Notes: generated by a model not told the origin, from the sequence alone. 6,411 bases of DNA from CAJBIL01 sp049295655 (GCA_049295655.1 JBAQRB010000104.1:1-6411), one strand, 5' to 3'; positions 1-4,885 are shown, counted from the first letter of the stretch. Numbers and translations are program-made.

Positions 1-810
1 ATTTATCACAACGAGAACGGCGAGGTCAGCGGCGCCATTTTGCTCGGCGCCGACGTCTCCGAGCGCATTGCCACCCAGCAGCGTCTGCAGCAAACGAAAG
101 AGATGGCTGAACAATTGCAGGCCGACCAGCGGCAGCTGCTCAGCATGGTGTCGCACGAGTTCCGGGCGCCGCTGGCGGTGATCGATTCGGCAGCGCAATT
201 GCTGCAACTGCGTTGCGCGCCCGAGTGCGGTTCCGCCGAAGTGATCGAGCGGGTGCGGCGCGGCGTGAAGCGACTGTCGGCATTGATCGAGAACTGCCTG
301 GCCGAGGACCGGCTCAAGCGCATCGAAACCGAGGGTTTGCAACGGATGGACGACGCGATCGATCTGCCGGCCTTTCTGGCTTCCGCGCTCGACGAGGCGA
401 GCCAGGGCTCGCCCCAGCATGCGCTGCAACTCGACTGCGCTGCGGATATGGGTTCCTGTCGCGGCGACGCCCAATTGCTGCTGATCGTGCTCCACAACCT
501 GCTCGGCAACGCATGCAAGTATTCGCCGGTCGGCAGCACGGTGCATCTGCGCGCCCGGAAGGAAGCGAGCGGCGAGCTTGTGTTGGCGATCGAGGATGCC
601 GGCGCTGGCATCGCCCCGGACGAACTGGACAAGGTCTGCCAGCGCTATTTTCGCGGCACGAATCGGGGGCAATCGAGCGGTGCCGGGCTGGGATTGTTCC
701 TTGTCGAGCGCATCGTCGAGCTGCACCGCGGCAAGCTCCAGATAGACAGCAAGGTCGGCGCGGGCACGACCGTCACGGTACGTTTGCCGCCATCGGCGGC
801 AAACCGTTGA
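1..810 (+). CDS. PAS-linked sensor histidine kinase, 3' part (5' end outside window)
   Basis: The frame is open from base 1 to a TGA at 808-810, giving 269 residues of a longer protein. Counting from the first visible codon, residues 1-20 look like the last strand of a PAS domain (a G-x-I-L-L-G-A-D-V-S-E-R ending). A Gln-rich helical linker follows, then a HisKA dimerisation helix with the H-box SHEFRAPL; the phospho-accepting His is residue 52 (bases 154-156). The HATPase domain follows: N-box GNACKYS (Asn170), G1 box EDAGAGIAP (Asp199), an F-box-like CQRYFRG, and G2 box GAGLGLFL near 226. All catalytic boxes are intact, so it should autophosphorylate and pass phosphate to the regulator encoded 4 bases downstream. 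The input domains, any membrane segments and the signal are off the window. The C-terminal tail after VRLP is encoded by a perfect hairpin (782-804). Confidence 0.95.
   Translation: MYHNENGEVSGAILLGADVSERIATQQRLQQTKEMAEQLQADQRQLLSMVSHEFRAPLAVIDSAAQLLQLRCAPECGSAEVIERVRRGVKRLSALIENCLAEDRLKRIETEGLQRMDDAIDLPAFLASALDEASQGSPQHALQLDCAADMGSCRGDAQLLLIVLHNLLGNACKYSPVGSTVHLRARKEASGELVLAIEDAGAGIAPDELDKVCQRYFRGTNRGQSSGAGLGLFLVERIVELHRGKLQIDSKVGAGTTVTVRLPPSAANR
782..804 (+). other. Perfect 10-bp hairpin at the kinase/regulator junction
   Basis: GTTTGCCGCC (782-791) and GGCGGCAAAC (795-804) are exact reverse complements separated by the triloop ATC. The hairpin covers the last codons of the histidine kinase and ends 3 bases before its stop and 10 bases before the regulator's ATG. 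There is no T-run after it, so it is not a classical terminator. It could influence ribosome loading or mRNA processing between the two cistrons; that role is inference only. Confidence 0.6.
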
Positions 811-814
811 AGCG

Positions 815-1528
815 ATGTCGTTTCCCGGCACGACGTCCAAGCCCCGCATCGCCGTTGTCGAGGACGATGCCGACCTGCGCGACAACACCGTCGAGTTCCT
901 GGCCGAACTCGGCTACCCGGCATGGGGTGCCGATTGCGGCGAGGACTTCTTCCGCCGCCTCGCCGAAGCGCCCGTCGATGTCGTGGTGCTCGACGTCGAA
1001 CTCCCCGATACGGACGGCTTTACCATCGCCGAGCGGCTGCATGCGACGCAGGACATCGCGATCGTCATGGCGACCGCGCGTAGCGACGTCGACGACCGCA
1101 TCACTGGGTTGGCGTGCGGTGCCGACACCTATCTCGTCAAGCCGGTGGATTTACGCGAATTGGTGGCTAATCTCGACGCACTGGCGCGGCGCATCGCTCG
1201 CCGCGCCCCGGTCGCCGGGGCGCGGATTTCGTGGCGGCTCGATGCGGAAAACTGGCAATGGAGCGCACCGAACGGCACCAGCCTGAAACTGACCGCCAAG
1301 GAATATCTGCTCGTTCGCGCCCTGACCGATGCGGGCGGCGCCACGGTGACCAAGACCCAGTTGTCGGCACGGCTCGACAGCCGTGCCACGCATTCGGGTT
1401 TCAACCGCATCGACGTACTGCTTTCGCGGCTGCGTAAGAAAGGGGAGCTAGCCTTCGGTCAGCAGATTCCGATCAAGGCGATTACGGCAATCGGCTATGC
1501 CATGACGGCGCAGTGCACCCTGACCTGA
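815..1528 (+). CDS. OmpR/PhoB-type response regulator
   Basis: This encodes 237 aa: an N-terminal receiver domain (about 10-125) and a C-terminal winged-helix DNA-binding domain (about 135-232). In the receiver domain the acidic pocket is E16-D17-D18, the phospho-acceptor is D60 in VVLDVELPD, the switch Thr is T87 and the conserved Lys is K109 in LVKPVD, so all key residues are present. The output domain has the usual LTAKEYLLVRAL helix, a recognition-helix region around NRIDVLLSRLRKK and a wing ending in AITAIGYAM. It is the presumed partner of the upstream kinase, lying 4 bases after its stop in one operon. No strong Shine-Dalgarno precedes the ATG, which suggests translational coupling to the kinase. 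The domain linker (residues about 129-137) is encoded by a perfect 10-bp inverted repeat. Target genes cannot be deduced. It would act in the cytoplasm as a phosphorylation-dependent transcription factor. Confidence 0.95.
   Translation: MSFPGTTSKPRIAVVEDDADLRDNTVEFLAELGYPAWGADCGEDFFRRLAEAPVDVVVLDVELPDTDGFTIAERLHATQDIAIVMATARSDVDDRITGLACGADTYLVKPVDLRELVANLDALARRIARRAPVAGARISWRLDAENWQWSAPNGTSLKLTAKEYLLVRALTDAGGATVTKTQLSARLDSRATHSGFNRIDVLLSRLRKKGELAFGQQIPIKAITAIGYAMTAQCTLT
1201..1225 (+). other. Perfect 10-bp GC-rich inverted repeat inside the regulator gene
   Basis: CCGCGCCCCG (1201-1210) and CGGGGCGCGG (1216-1225) are exact reverse complements with loop GTCGC. The hairpin lies in the codons for the linker between receiver and DNA-binding domains, where amino-acid constraint is low. 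It is followed by ATTTCG, not a T-tract. In GC-rich DNA such a repeat can arise by chance, so a function is unproven. Confidence 0.5.
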
Positions 1529-1549
1529 TCGTTTGCCGCATTCGGAGTT

Positions 1550-1573
1550 GGAATCCGGTGCGAATCCGGGATG
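1550..1573 (+). other. Cobalamin-riboswitch-core-like motif, probably a relic or chance match
   Basis: GGAATCCGGTGCGAATCCGG starts at 1550, contains an 8-base direct repeat GAATCCGG (1551-1558 and 1562-1569), and resembles the GGGAA-nCCGGTGnnAATCCGG core of cobalamin riboswitches. The segment that should follow in a real riboswitch (a CTG then CCCCGCAAC-like stretch) is absent; the sequence turns into A-runs and the terminator. I also see no clear upstream half. The motif lies 21 bases after the regulator's stop, and there is no downstream plus-strand protein gene for it to control. It is best treated as a truncated remnant or coincidence. Confidence 0.25.
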
Positions 1574-1585
1574 AAAAAAACCGAC

Positions 1586-1613
1586 AAAAAAAGCGGCCTT
1601 CGCCGCTTTTTTC
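1586..1613. terminator. Bidirectional intrinsic terminator shared by convergent genes
   Basis: GCGGC (1593-1597) pairs with GCCGC (1602-1606) around loop CTTC. It is flanked by an A-run before and a T-run after (1587-1592 and 1607-1612), which extend the stem to 11 pairs. Each strand therefore reads a GC stem followed by Ts. It ends the two-component operon on the plus strand and the small 31-codon frame on the minus strand. Confidence 0.85.
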
Positions 1614-1626
1614 GGGAAGCTGGAAC

Positions 1627-1722
1627 TCAGTTGCGTTCGCCGCCGAATGCCATCAATACCTTGTGCTGCTGCAAGGCCATTTCGTGGGCCGCCGGACCTG
1701 TCATCTGGAATTGCGATTGCAT
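1627..1722 (-). CDS. Small 31-aa protein of unknown function
   Basis: On the minus strand an ATG at 1722-1720 opens a 31-codon frame ending in TGA at 1629-1627. AAGGAGG (minus strand, 1737-1731) sits 8 bases before the ATG, the best Shine-Dalgarno in the window, and an intrinsic terminator lies 14 bases after the stop. About three quarters of the third codon positions are G or C, as in the neighbouring genes. The peptide begins MQSQFQMTGPAAHEM, continues as a probable amphipathic helix rich in Gln, His and Met, and ends FGGERN. It has no Cys, no signal peptide and no membrane segment. An in-frame ATG at 1749 would give 40 aa, but it has no ribosome site and the Shine-Dalgarno would lie inside it, so 1722 is preferred. 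I do not recognise the family. No convincing promoter was found upstream. Confidence 0.65.
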   Translation of the reverse strand: MQSQFQMTGPAAHEMALQQHKVLMAFGGERN

Positions 1723-1730
1723 CGCCTCAT

Positions 1731-1737
1731 CCTCCTT
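1731..1737 (-). promoter_or_regulatory. Strong ribosome binding site of the 31-aa frame
   Basis: The minus strand reads AAGGAGG here, within CAAAAGGAGG, a near-complete match to the anti-Shine-Dalgarno complement. Eight bases separate it from the ATG ending at 1722. It decides the start codon over the in-frame ATG at 1749. Confidence 0.75.
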
Positions 1738-1829
1738 TTGTGATTTCATAAAATGCAGATACGAACATTGGGCCGGAGATCCTGGCGAAAATTTCAGACT
1801 TGGCACGCCGGCAATCGCTCAAGCGCCTA

Positions 1830-1838
1830 TGGTATCAT
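1830..1838 (+). promoter_or_regulatory. Possible extended -10 promoter upstream of tRNA-Ser(UGA)
   Basis: TGGTATCAT matches the extended -10 pattern TGnTATAAT with one change in the hexamer. No good -35 lies 16-18 bases upstream. It is about 120 bases before the tRNA, so a leader of roughly 110 nt would have to be removed. No better promoter was seen nearer the tRNA. Apart from this and the ribosome site of the small frame, the stretch 1750-1957 shows nothing else I can support. Confidence 0.3.
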
Positions 1839-1957
1839 TCGGGTCGAAAAAAAATGATGATCGGAACGATGGGAAACGGTGCCGGAATGCACTGTATCCA
1901 CCGGCAGCATTTCAGAATTCAACGGCGATTTCGACCGTTCCCGTTGAGGTACGCGTA

Positions 1958-2045
1958 GGAAGCTTGGCAGAGTGGTCGATTGCACCGGTCTTGAAAACCG
2001 GCAACCTGAAAGGGTTCCAGGGTTCGAATCCCTGAGCTTCCGCCA
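1958..2045 (+). tRNA. tRNA-Ser (anticodon TGA)
   Basis: This is an 88-nt class II tRNA with encoded CCA. The acceptor stem is GGAAGCT (1958-1964) with AGCTTCC (2035-2041), then discriminator G2042 and CCA at 2043-2045. The anticodon stem CCGGT/ACCGG (1985-1989 with 1997-2001) holds the loop CTTGAAA with anticodon TGA at 1992-1994. A long variable arm and the TPsiC loop GGTTCGAATCC follow, as expected for serine tRNA. It decodes UCA and other UCN serine codons. An intrinsic terminator follows directly. Confidence 0.97.
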
Positions 2046-2058
2046 GAACATCTTGAGT

Positions 2059-2090
2059 ATCCGCAAGCCTGACGGGCTTGCGGATTTTTT
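2059..2090 (+). terminator. Intrinsic terminator of tRNA-Ser(UGA)
   Basis: CCGCAAGCC (2061-2069) pairs exactly with GGCTTGCGG (2075-2083) around loop TGACG. Outer A-T pairs extend the stem and six Ts follow at 2085-2090. It lies 13 bases after the tRNA CCA end. Confidence 0.92.
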
Positions 2091-2100
2091 ATTGTCCGGC

Positions 2101-2123
2101 TCCGCCATGGCCCCGATGGCGGA
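2101..2123 (-). other. Perfect 8-bp hairpin downstream of the queD-decarboxylase operon
   Basis: TCCGCCAT (2101-2108) and ATGGCGGA (2116-2123) are exact reverse complements with a 7-base loop. Read on the minus strand it lies 26 bases beyond the decarboxylase stop, so it may be the 3' structure of that transcript. No T-run follows on that strand, so it may stabilise the RNA end or act in Rho-dependent termination; neither is shown. Confidence 0.4.
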
Positions 2124-2149
2124 TCAACTGCCCGCGTACTCGCGCAGAC

Positions 2150-2944
2150 TCAACGACCGTTGAATTTCGGCTTGCGCTTTTCCTTGAAGGCACGAATCCC
2201 TTCCGAATAATCGGCGCTGTTATAGACGACCCGGCGCAAGCCCTGGATGCGTTCAAAATCCTGCGGCGACATGGTGTGTGCCCCCGCCAGGATACGCAGT
2301 TGCTCCTTCATCACCGAAATCGACAGCGGTGCGTTCTGGGCAATCATGCGTGCGGTGGCGTAGGTGAATTCTTCGATATCGTCGGCAGGCGTTACGTGGT
2401 TGATGATCCCCATGCGTTCGAGCCGGCAGGCCGGAATCGACTGGGCCGTAAACAGCATTTCCTTGGCGATGTGGATATGCGCAGCGTTCAGGAAGGTAAG
2501 CAGGCCGGAAACGTTGTACGGAACGCTGTGCTTGGCGGGCGTTGCGGCAAAGCTGGCTTCCGGTGTGGCGACGATCAGGTCGCACGCCAACACTGTTTCG
2601 CAAGCACCGCCCCAGACGCTGCCTTCGATCAGGGCGATGACCGGGGCCGGAAAGTTTTCCAGCTCCCGAATCAGCTGACGCAGCGGATCGCGCCAGCCCA
2701 GCGGGTCGTGCCCGCCTTCAGGCAATTCAGACACATCGTGACCGGCCGACCAGACCTTGACGCCAGGCGCAGCACGCAATATCGCGCAGCGCACTTCGCG
2801 GGCAGCGAACTCAGCGAGTGCAGCAATAATTTGACCGACCAGATTTTCAGAAAGCGCATTGCGCTTGGCTTCGTGATTCAGCGTGATCGTGCCGACGGCA
2901 CCCTCGATCTGGCTGACAATCAGCTGCGGCGTGCTTGTGCTCAT
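2150..2944 (-). CDS. scpB: Methylmalonyl-CoA decarboxylase-like crotonase (ScpB/YgfG family)
   Basis: The 264-aa enoyl-CoA hydratase/isomerase-fold protein matches, from memory, E. coli ScpB (YgfG, 261 aa) along its length: KxNALS near 27, RAxxGxKVxSAGHDxxELPxGGxDPL (57-82), EGSVWGGA (107-114), VPYN (141-144) and the end EKRKPxF. ScpB converts methylmalonyl-CoA to propionyl-CoA and CO2. Its active-site His66, Gly110 and Tyr140 correspond here to H69, G113 and Y143, and the acid pair of true hydratases is not apparent. The substrate assignment therefore rests on family residues, not on context: no mutase or CoA transferase lies nearby. The start at 2944 overlaps the queD stop as ATGA, giving translational coupling. 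An upstream in-frame start at 2971 would extend it into queD and adds residues unlike the family. It is a cytosolic enzyme; a generic enoyl-CoA hydratase is the alternative. Confidence 0.88.
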   Translation of the reverse strand: MSTSTPQLIVSQIEGAVGTITLNHEAKRNALSENLVGQIIAALAEFAAREVRCAILRAAPGVKVWSAGHDVSELPEGGHDPLGWRDPLRQLIRELENFPAPVIALIEGSVWGGACETVLACDLIVATPEASFAATPAKHSVPYNVSGLLTFLNAAHIHIAKEMLFTAQSIPACRLERMGIINHVTPADDIEEFTYATARMIAQNAPLSISVMKEQLRILAGAHTMSPQDFERIQGLRRVVYNSADYSEGIRAFKEKRKPKFNGR

Positions 2945-3387
2945 TCGGCACGCAGGGCGTCGGCCCAGCAATTAGGCGTTTCGTAGAGCCTGACCTGTTG
3001 CAGGCGCAGGTCGTTGCCATAGGTGTCCCGATAGACGGCATCGAGGATCCGGAAAGCCAGCTGCGCAAGATTTTCTGCCGTCGGGACGCAATCGAGCAGC
3101 ACGGTCTTGTGATCCGGCAACGACCGCAGGAACTGCACCACGGCGCTATCGCCGGCATAGGCGAGAAAGGCGTGATCCCAGAGGTCGACCAGATGCGTAT
3201 TGGCCAGTATCTTTACATCCGAGAAATCCATCACCATGCCGTTGGCAGCATCGCCATCGCGCCGGATGATCCCGCCGGCAAGCGTGATCTCGATCGCATA
3301 GCGGTGCCCGTGCAAGTGGCGGCACTGGCTTTTGTGGTCGGGAATACGGTGACCGGCATCGAACTCAAGGCGGCGGGTAATAAGCAT
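2941..3387 (-). CDS. queD: 6-carboxy-5,6,7,8-tetrahydropterin synthase QueD
   Basis: A 148-aa member of the 6-pyruvoyl-tetrahydropterin synthase family. QueD turns 7,8-dihydroneopterin triphosphate into 6-carboxytetrahydropterin, the second step from GTP to preQ0 and queuosine. The start has the family's usual form, FDAGHRI, then CRHLHGH. Zinc ligands are H13, H26 and H28, and the catalytic Cys is C22. D71-H72 in DHAFL, the PTAENLA helix (102-108) and E136 in YET are the remaining active-site and substrate-binding positions. The four-residue CxxxHGH spacing and the overall length fit QueD rather than eukaryotic PTPS. The ATG at 3387 is preferred: a TTG at 3402 would leave almost no leader after the predicted -10 element. 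Other que genes are not in the window. It overlaps the decarboxylase by four bases and diverges from the radical SAM gene. Confidence 0.94.
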   Translation of the reverse strand: MLITRRLEFDAGHRIPDHKSQCRHLHGHRYAIEITLAGGIIRRDGDAANGMVMDFSDVKILANTHLVDLWDHAFLAYAGDSAVVQFLRSLPDHKTVLLDCVPTAENLAQLAFRILDAVYRDTYGNDLRLQQVRLYETPNCWADALRAE

Positions 3388-3416
3388 CGCGAAAATCGGC
3401 AAAATATCGGGGTCTG

Positions 3417-3422
3417 ATTATA
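3417..3422 (-). promoter_or_regulatory. Perfect -10 element of the queD operon
   Basis: The minus strand reads TATAAT here, 29 bases before the preferred queD ATG. The -35 region 17-18 bases upstream (CAAGGC) is a poor match. Transcription would start near 3410, giving a leader of about 23 nt, too short for a preQ1 riboswitch. On the plus strand the overlapping TATCAT (3421-3426) could act as the -10 for the divergent radical SAM gene. Confidence 0.5.
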
Positions 3423-3483
3423 TCATTGCCGAATCGGACGCCTTGCCGTACCCAACGCACCGCCTAAAGCCGCTACGAAAGCA

Positions 3484-4317
3484 ATGTTGACCCCTAACAA
3501 CCACAGCCGAGACAGCGCAGGACTCACTTACGTCTATCCCGTCATCTCACGGCGCGCAGGCGGCGTCTCGATCGGCATCAATCTGAATATCAACAACGCA
3601 TGCAACTGGGCCTGTGTCTATTGCCAGGTCCCCGATCTGCAGCGCGGTGGTCCGCCCCCCATCGATCTGCAGCAGCTTGGCAGCGAACTTCGCACCTTCC
3701 TGCGCGATGCCACGCAAGGTGATTTCCTCGTGCGCCAAGCACCGCCGGAAGCGCGTCGGCTGATGGATGTCGCTTTCTCCGGAAATGGAGAACCGACCAC
3801 GGCTACCGAGTTTAGCGAAGCTGTTGCACTGGTTGAAGCAGTCTTGCAGGAATTTGCTCTTCTGGAGAGGCTGAAGCTCCGACTGATCACCAACGGCAGC
3901 CAGCTGCATCGTGCCACGGTACGACAAGGGATTGCCCGCATTGGCGCGCTGAATGGCGAAGTATGGTTCAAGGTGGACCGCGCAACGGAAGAAGGAACGC
4001 ATACCGTCAACGGGATCAGGCAAGTTCCAGAGCGGATCAAAACGGCATTGCTCGCCTGTGCCGAACTCGCGCCAACCTGGGTGCAAACCTGTTACTTCGC
4101 AATCGACGGCCAAACGGCCTCGGCAGAAGAGCGATCAGCCTATCTGGAACTGATCAGATCAGTCCGCCAAAGAATAAAGGGCGTGCACCTTTACGGTCTT
4201 GCACGCCCTTCACTCCAGCCTGATGCACAACGCCTGTCGAACGTCCCAAGAGAGGACTTCGAGAGTTTTGCTGGAGCAATCTCTGCGCTTGGCGTTGAGG
4301 TTGTCGCCAACCCCTAG
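3484..4317 (+). CDS. Radical SAM protein of unknown function
   Basis: A 277-aa protein with the 4Fe-4S/SAM signature CX3CX2C as C40-NWA-C44-VY-C47, preceded by NLNINNA. It also has the SAM-binding FSGNGEPT (98-105) and an LRLITNGS strand (132-139), so the partial TIM-barrel core is complete. This pattern is nearest to the COG0731-type Fe-S oxidoreductases (TYW1-like and activase-like proteins). It lacks the QueE N-terminal SIQGEG motif, so it is unlikely to be 7-carboxy-7-deazaguanine synthase even though queD is next door. A further Cys occurs in VQTCYFAIDG. There is no extra Cys cluster for SPASM-type clusters and no signal peptide. The start at 3484 is chosen because the first conserved block follows closely; the ribosome site (GAAAG) is weak. 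The gene converges with the XRE regulator, 17 bases between stops. Its substrate is unknown. Confidence 0.88.
   Translation: MLTPNNHSRDSAGLTYVYPVISRRAGGVSIGINLNINNACNWACVYCQVPDLQRGGPPPIDLQQLGSELRTFLRDATQGDFLVRQAPPEARRLMDVAFSGNGEPTTATEFSEAVALVEAVLQEFALLERLKLRLITNGSQLHRATVRQGIARIGALNGEVWFKVDRATEEGTHTVNGIRQVPERIKTALLACAELAPTWVQTCYFAIDGQTASAEERSAYLELIRSVRQRIKGVHLYGLARPSLQPDAQRLSNVPREDFESFAGAISALGVEVVANP
4177..4210 (+). other. Perfect 11-bp inverted repeat inside the radical SAM gene
   Basis: AAGGGCGTGCA (4177-4187) and TGCACGCCCTT (4200-4210) are exact reverse complements with a 12-base loop. It sits about 110 bases before the stop, in codons for GVHLYGLARP, which may be protein-conserved. Only TT follows, so it is not a standard terminator. 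It may be a chance product of that protein motif, or an RNA or DNA structure near the 3' end of the mRNA. Confidence 0.5.
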
Positions 4318-4334
4318 CCCCGCACAGACAATGC

Positions 4335-4640
4335 TCAAGCAGCTTTCTTGCTTTTGCTCTTGGCTGACTTTTTCAAAGTCTTGAAAAGCTCGGCCTCTTC
4401 ACTCTTCAGGTAATCAATGACGTCGATATCCTCGCGCTTGATGCGCTGGATATCGATCTGCTCGACGTGAACCAGACGCAGCAATTCGCGCACCGGCTTC
4501 GGCATATTGCGGCCGCTTTCATAGCGCGAACCACCGCTCTGAGTGACACCAATTTTCGACCAGAACTGTTGCTGGTTCAAACCCAGCTTGCGCCGAATTT
4601 CACGGGGATCGATTTTTTCTATTGCTTTCACGTTGCTCAT
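4335..4640 (-). CDS. Small XRE-type helix-turn-helix regulator with Lys-rich tail
   Basis: A 101-aa protein whose residues about 13-55 form an XRE/Cro helix-turn-helix: IRRKLGLNQQQFWSKIG, then VTQSGGSRYESGRNMPKPV, where the second block is the recognition helix and following turn. A short helical segment (56-85) follows, then the tail KTLKKSAKSKSKKAA, a basic, histone-like extension likely to bind DNA non-specifically. AGAGGA lies 5 bases before the ATG. A well-formed promoter and a 16-base palindrome lie upstream, which suggests autorepression. No toxin partner overlaps it, so it reads as a solitary regulator rather than a toxin-antitoxin antitoxin. I recall similar solitary proteins in betaproteobacteria, but do not know the target. 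Its transcript converges with the radical SAM gene and diverges from lysC, which lies 245 bases away. Confidence 0.85.
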   Translation of the reverse strand: MSNVKAIEKIDPREIRRKLGLNQQQFWSKIGVTQSGGSRYESGRNMPKPVRELLRLVHVEQIDIQRIKREDIDVIDYLKSEEAELFKTLKKSAKSKSKKAA

Positions 4641-4711
4641 AGCTGTCCTCTCAAATAAATATTCTGCACGGCAAAAAGAATGCTTTCAGCCTTTTACCAT
4701 CAACTGTTATC

Positions 4712-4727
4712 TATGACTTTAGTCATA
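4712..4727. promoter_or_regulatory. 16-base palindrome, probable operator of the XRE regulator
   Basis: TATGACTTTAGTCATA is made of perfect 7-base arms TATGACT and AGTCATA around TT. It begins 8 bases downstream of the regulator's predicted -10 (minus strand), at or just after the transcription start and about 70 bases before the ATG, where a bound dimer would block initiation. A related half-site AGTCACATA occurs at 4746-4754 inside the promoter spacer. Confidence 0.6.
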
Positions 4728-4735
4728 ATATTCCA

Positions 4736-4763
4736 AGTATAGAACAGTCACATAAATTTGCAA
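4736..4763 (-). promoter_or_regulatory. Promoter of the XRE regulator gene
   Basis: On the minus strand, -35 TTGCAA (4763-4758) and -10 TATACT (4741-4736, one mismatch to TATAAT) are separated by 16 bases. The start would fall near 4729, leaving a leader of roughly 90 nt. TTGCAA is self-complementary, but on the plus strand no good -10 follows it. Confidence 0.6.
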
Positions 4764-4779
4764 GCGGCATCGTTAAAGA

Positions 4780-4803
4780 CCATGTAACTAATCCGGTTAC
4801 TGG
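4780..4803. repeat. Imperfect inverted repeat upstream of lysC
   Basis: GTAAC (4784-4788) and GTTAC (4796-4800) form a perfect 5-bp inverted repeat with a 7-base centre. Flanking CCA and TGG extend it if one T (4783) is bulged. It is about 85 bases before the lysC ATG and upstream of its likely -10, a position where a regulator could bind. Function is unknown. Confidence 0.3.
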
Positions 4804-4846
4804 CTAGAAAACCTGATGCCCCTTACCTTTCAAACTGACTATGGGC

Positions 4847-4852
4847 TAAAAT
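4847..4852 (+). promoter_or_regulatory. Likely -10 element of lysC
   Basis: TAAAAT differs from the consensus at one base. A poor -35 (TTACCT, 4823-4828) lies 18 bases upstream. Transcription would begin near 4860, giving a leader of about 26 nt. This is too short for a lysine riboswitch, so feedback is expected at enzyme level. Confidence 0.45.
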
Positions 4853-4885
4853 TGCTACCTTTTATTCCCTTCCCTTGGATTAAGA

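Noticed and set aside
213..1286. 357-codon plus-strand frame spanning the kinase and regulator
   Set aside because: Out-of-frame shadow of two well-supported genes; Arg/Pro-rich low-complexity translation.
1801..1818. TGGCAC resembling a sigma-54 -24 element
   Set aside because: The -12 TTGC element is absent at the required spacing.
1854..1958. 34-codon plus-strand frame starting ATGATGATCGG and ending at the first base of the tRNA
   Set aside because: No ribosome site, Arg/His-rich random-looking peptide, and its stop overlaps the tRNA.
1827..2108. 93-codon minus-strand frame across tRNA-Ser(UGA)
   Set aside because: It is the antisense reading of the tRNA and its terminator, a familiar spurious protein; there is no ribosome site.
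2078..2986. 302-codon plus-strand frame opposite the decarboxylase
   Set aside because: Shadow of a strongly supported gene on the other strand; it starts inside the tRNA terminator and has no recognisable domain.
3388..3416. preQ1 or other riboswitch upstream of queD
   Set aside because: The predicted leader is about 23 nt and shows no aptamer-like pairing.
4853..4885. Lysine riboswitch upstream of lysC
   Set aside because: The leader after the likely start is about 26 nt, far too short, and no aptamer core is visible.
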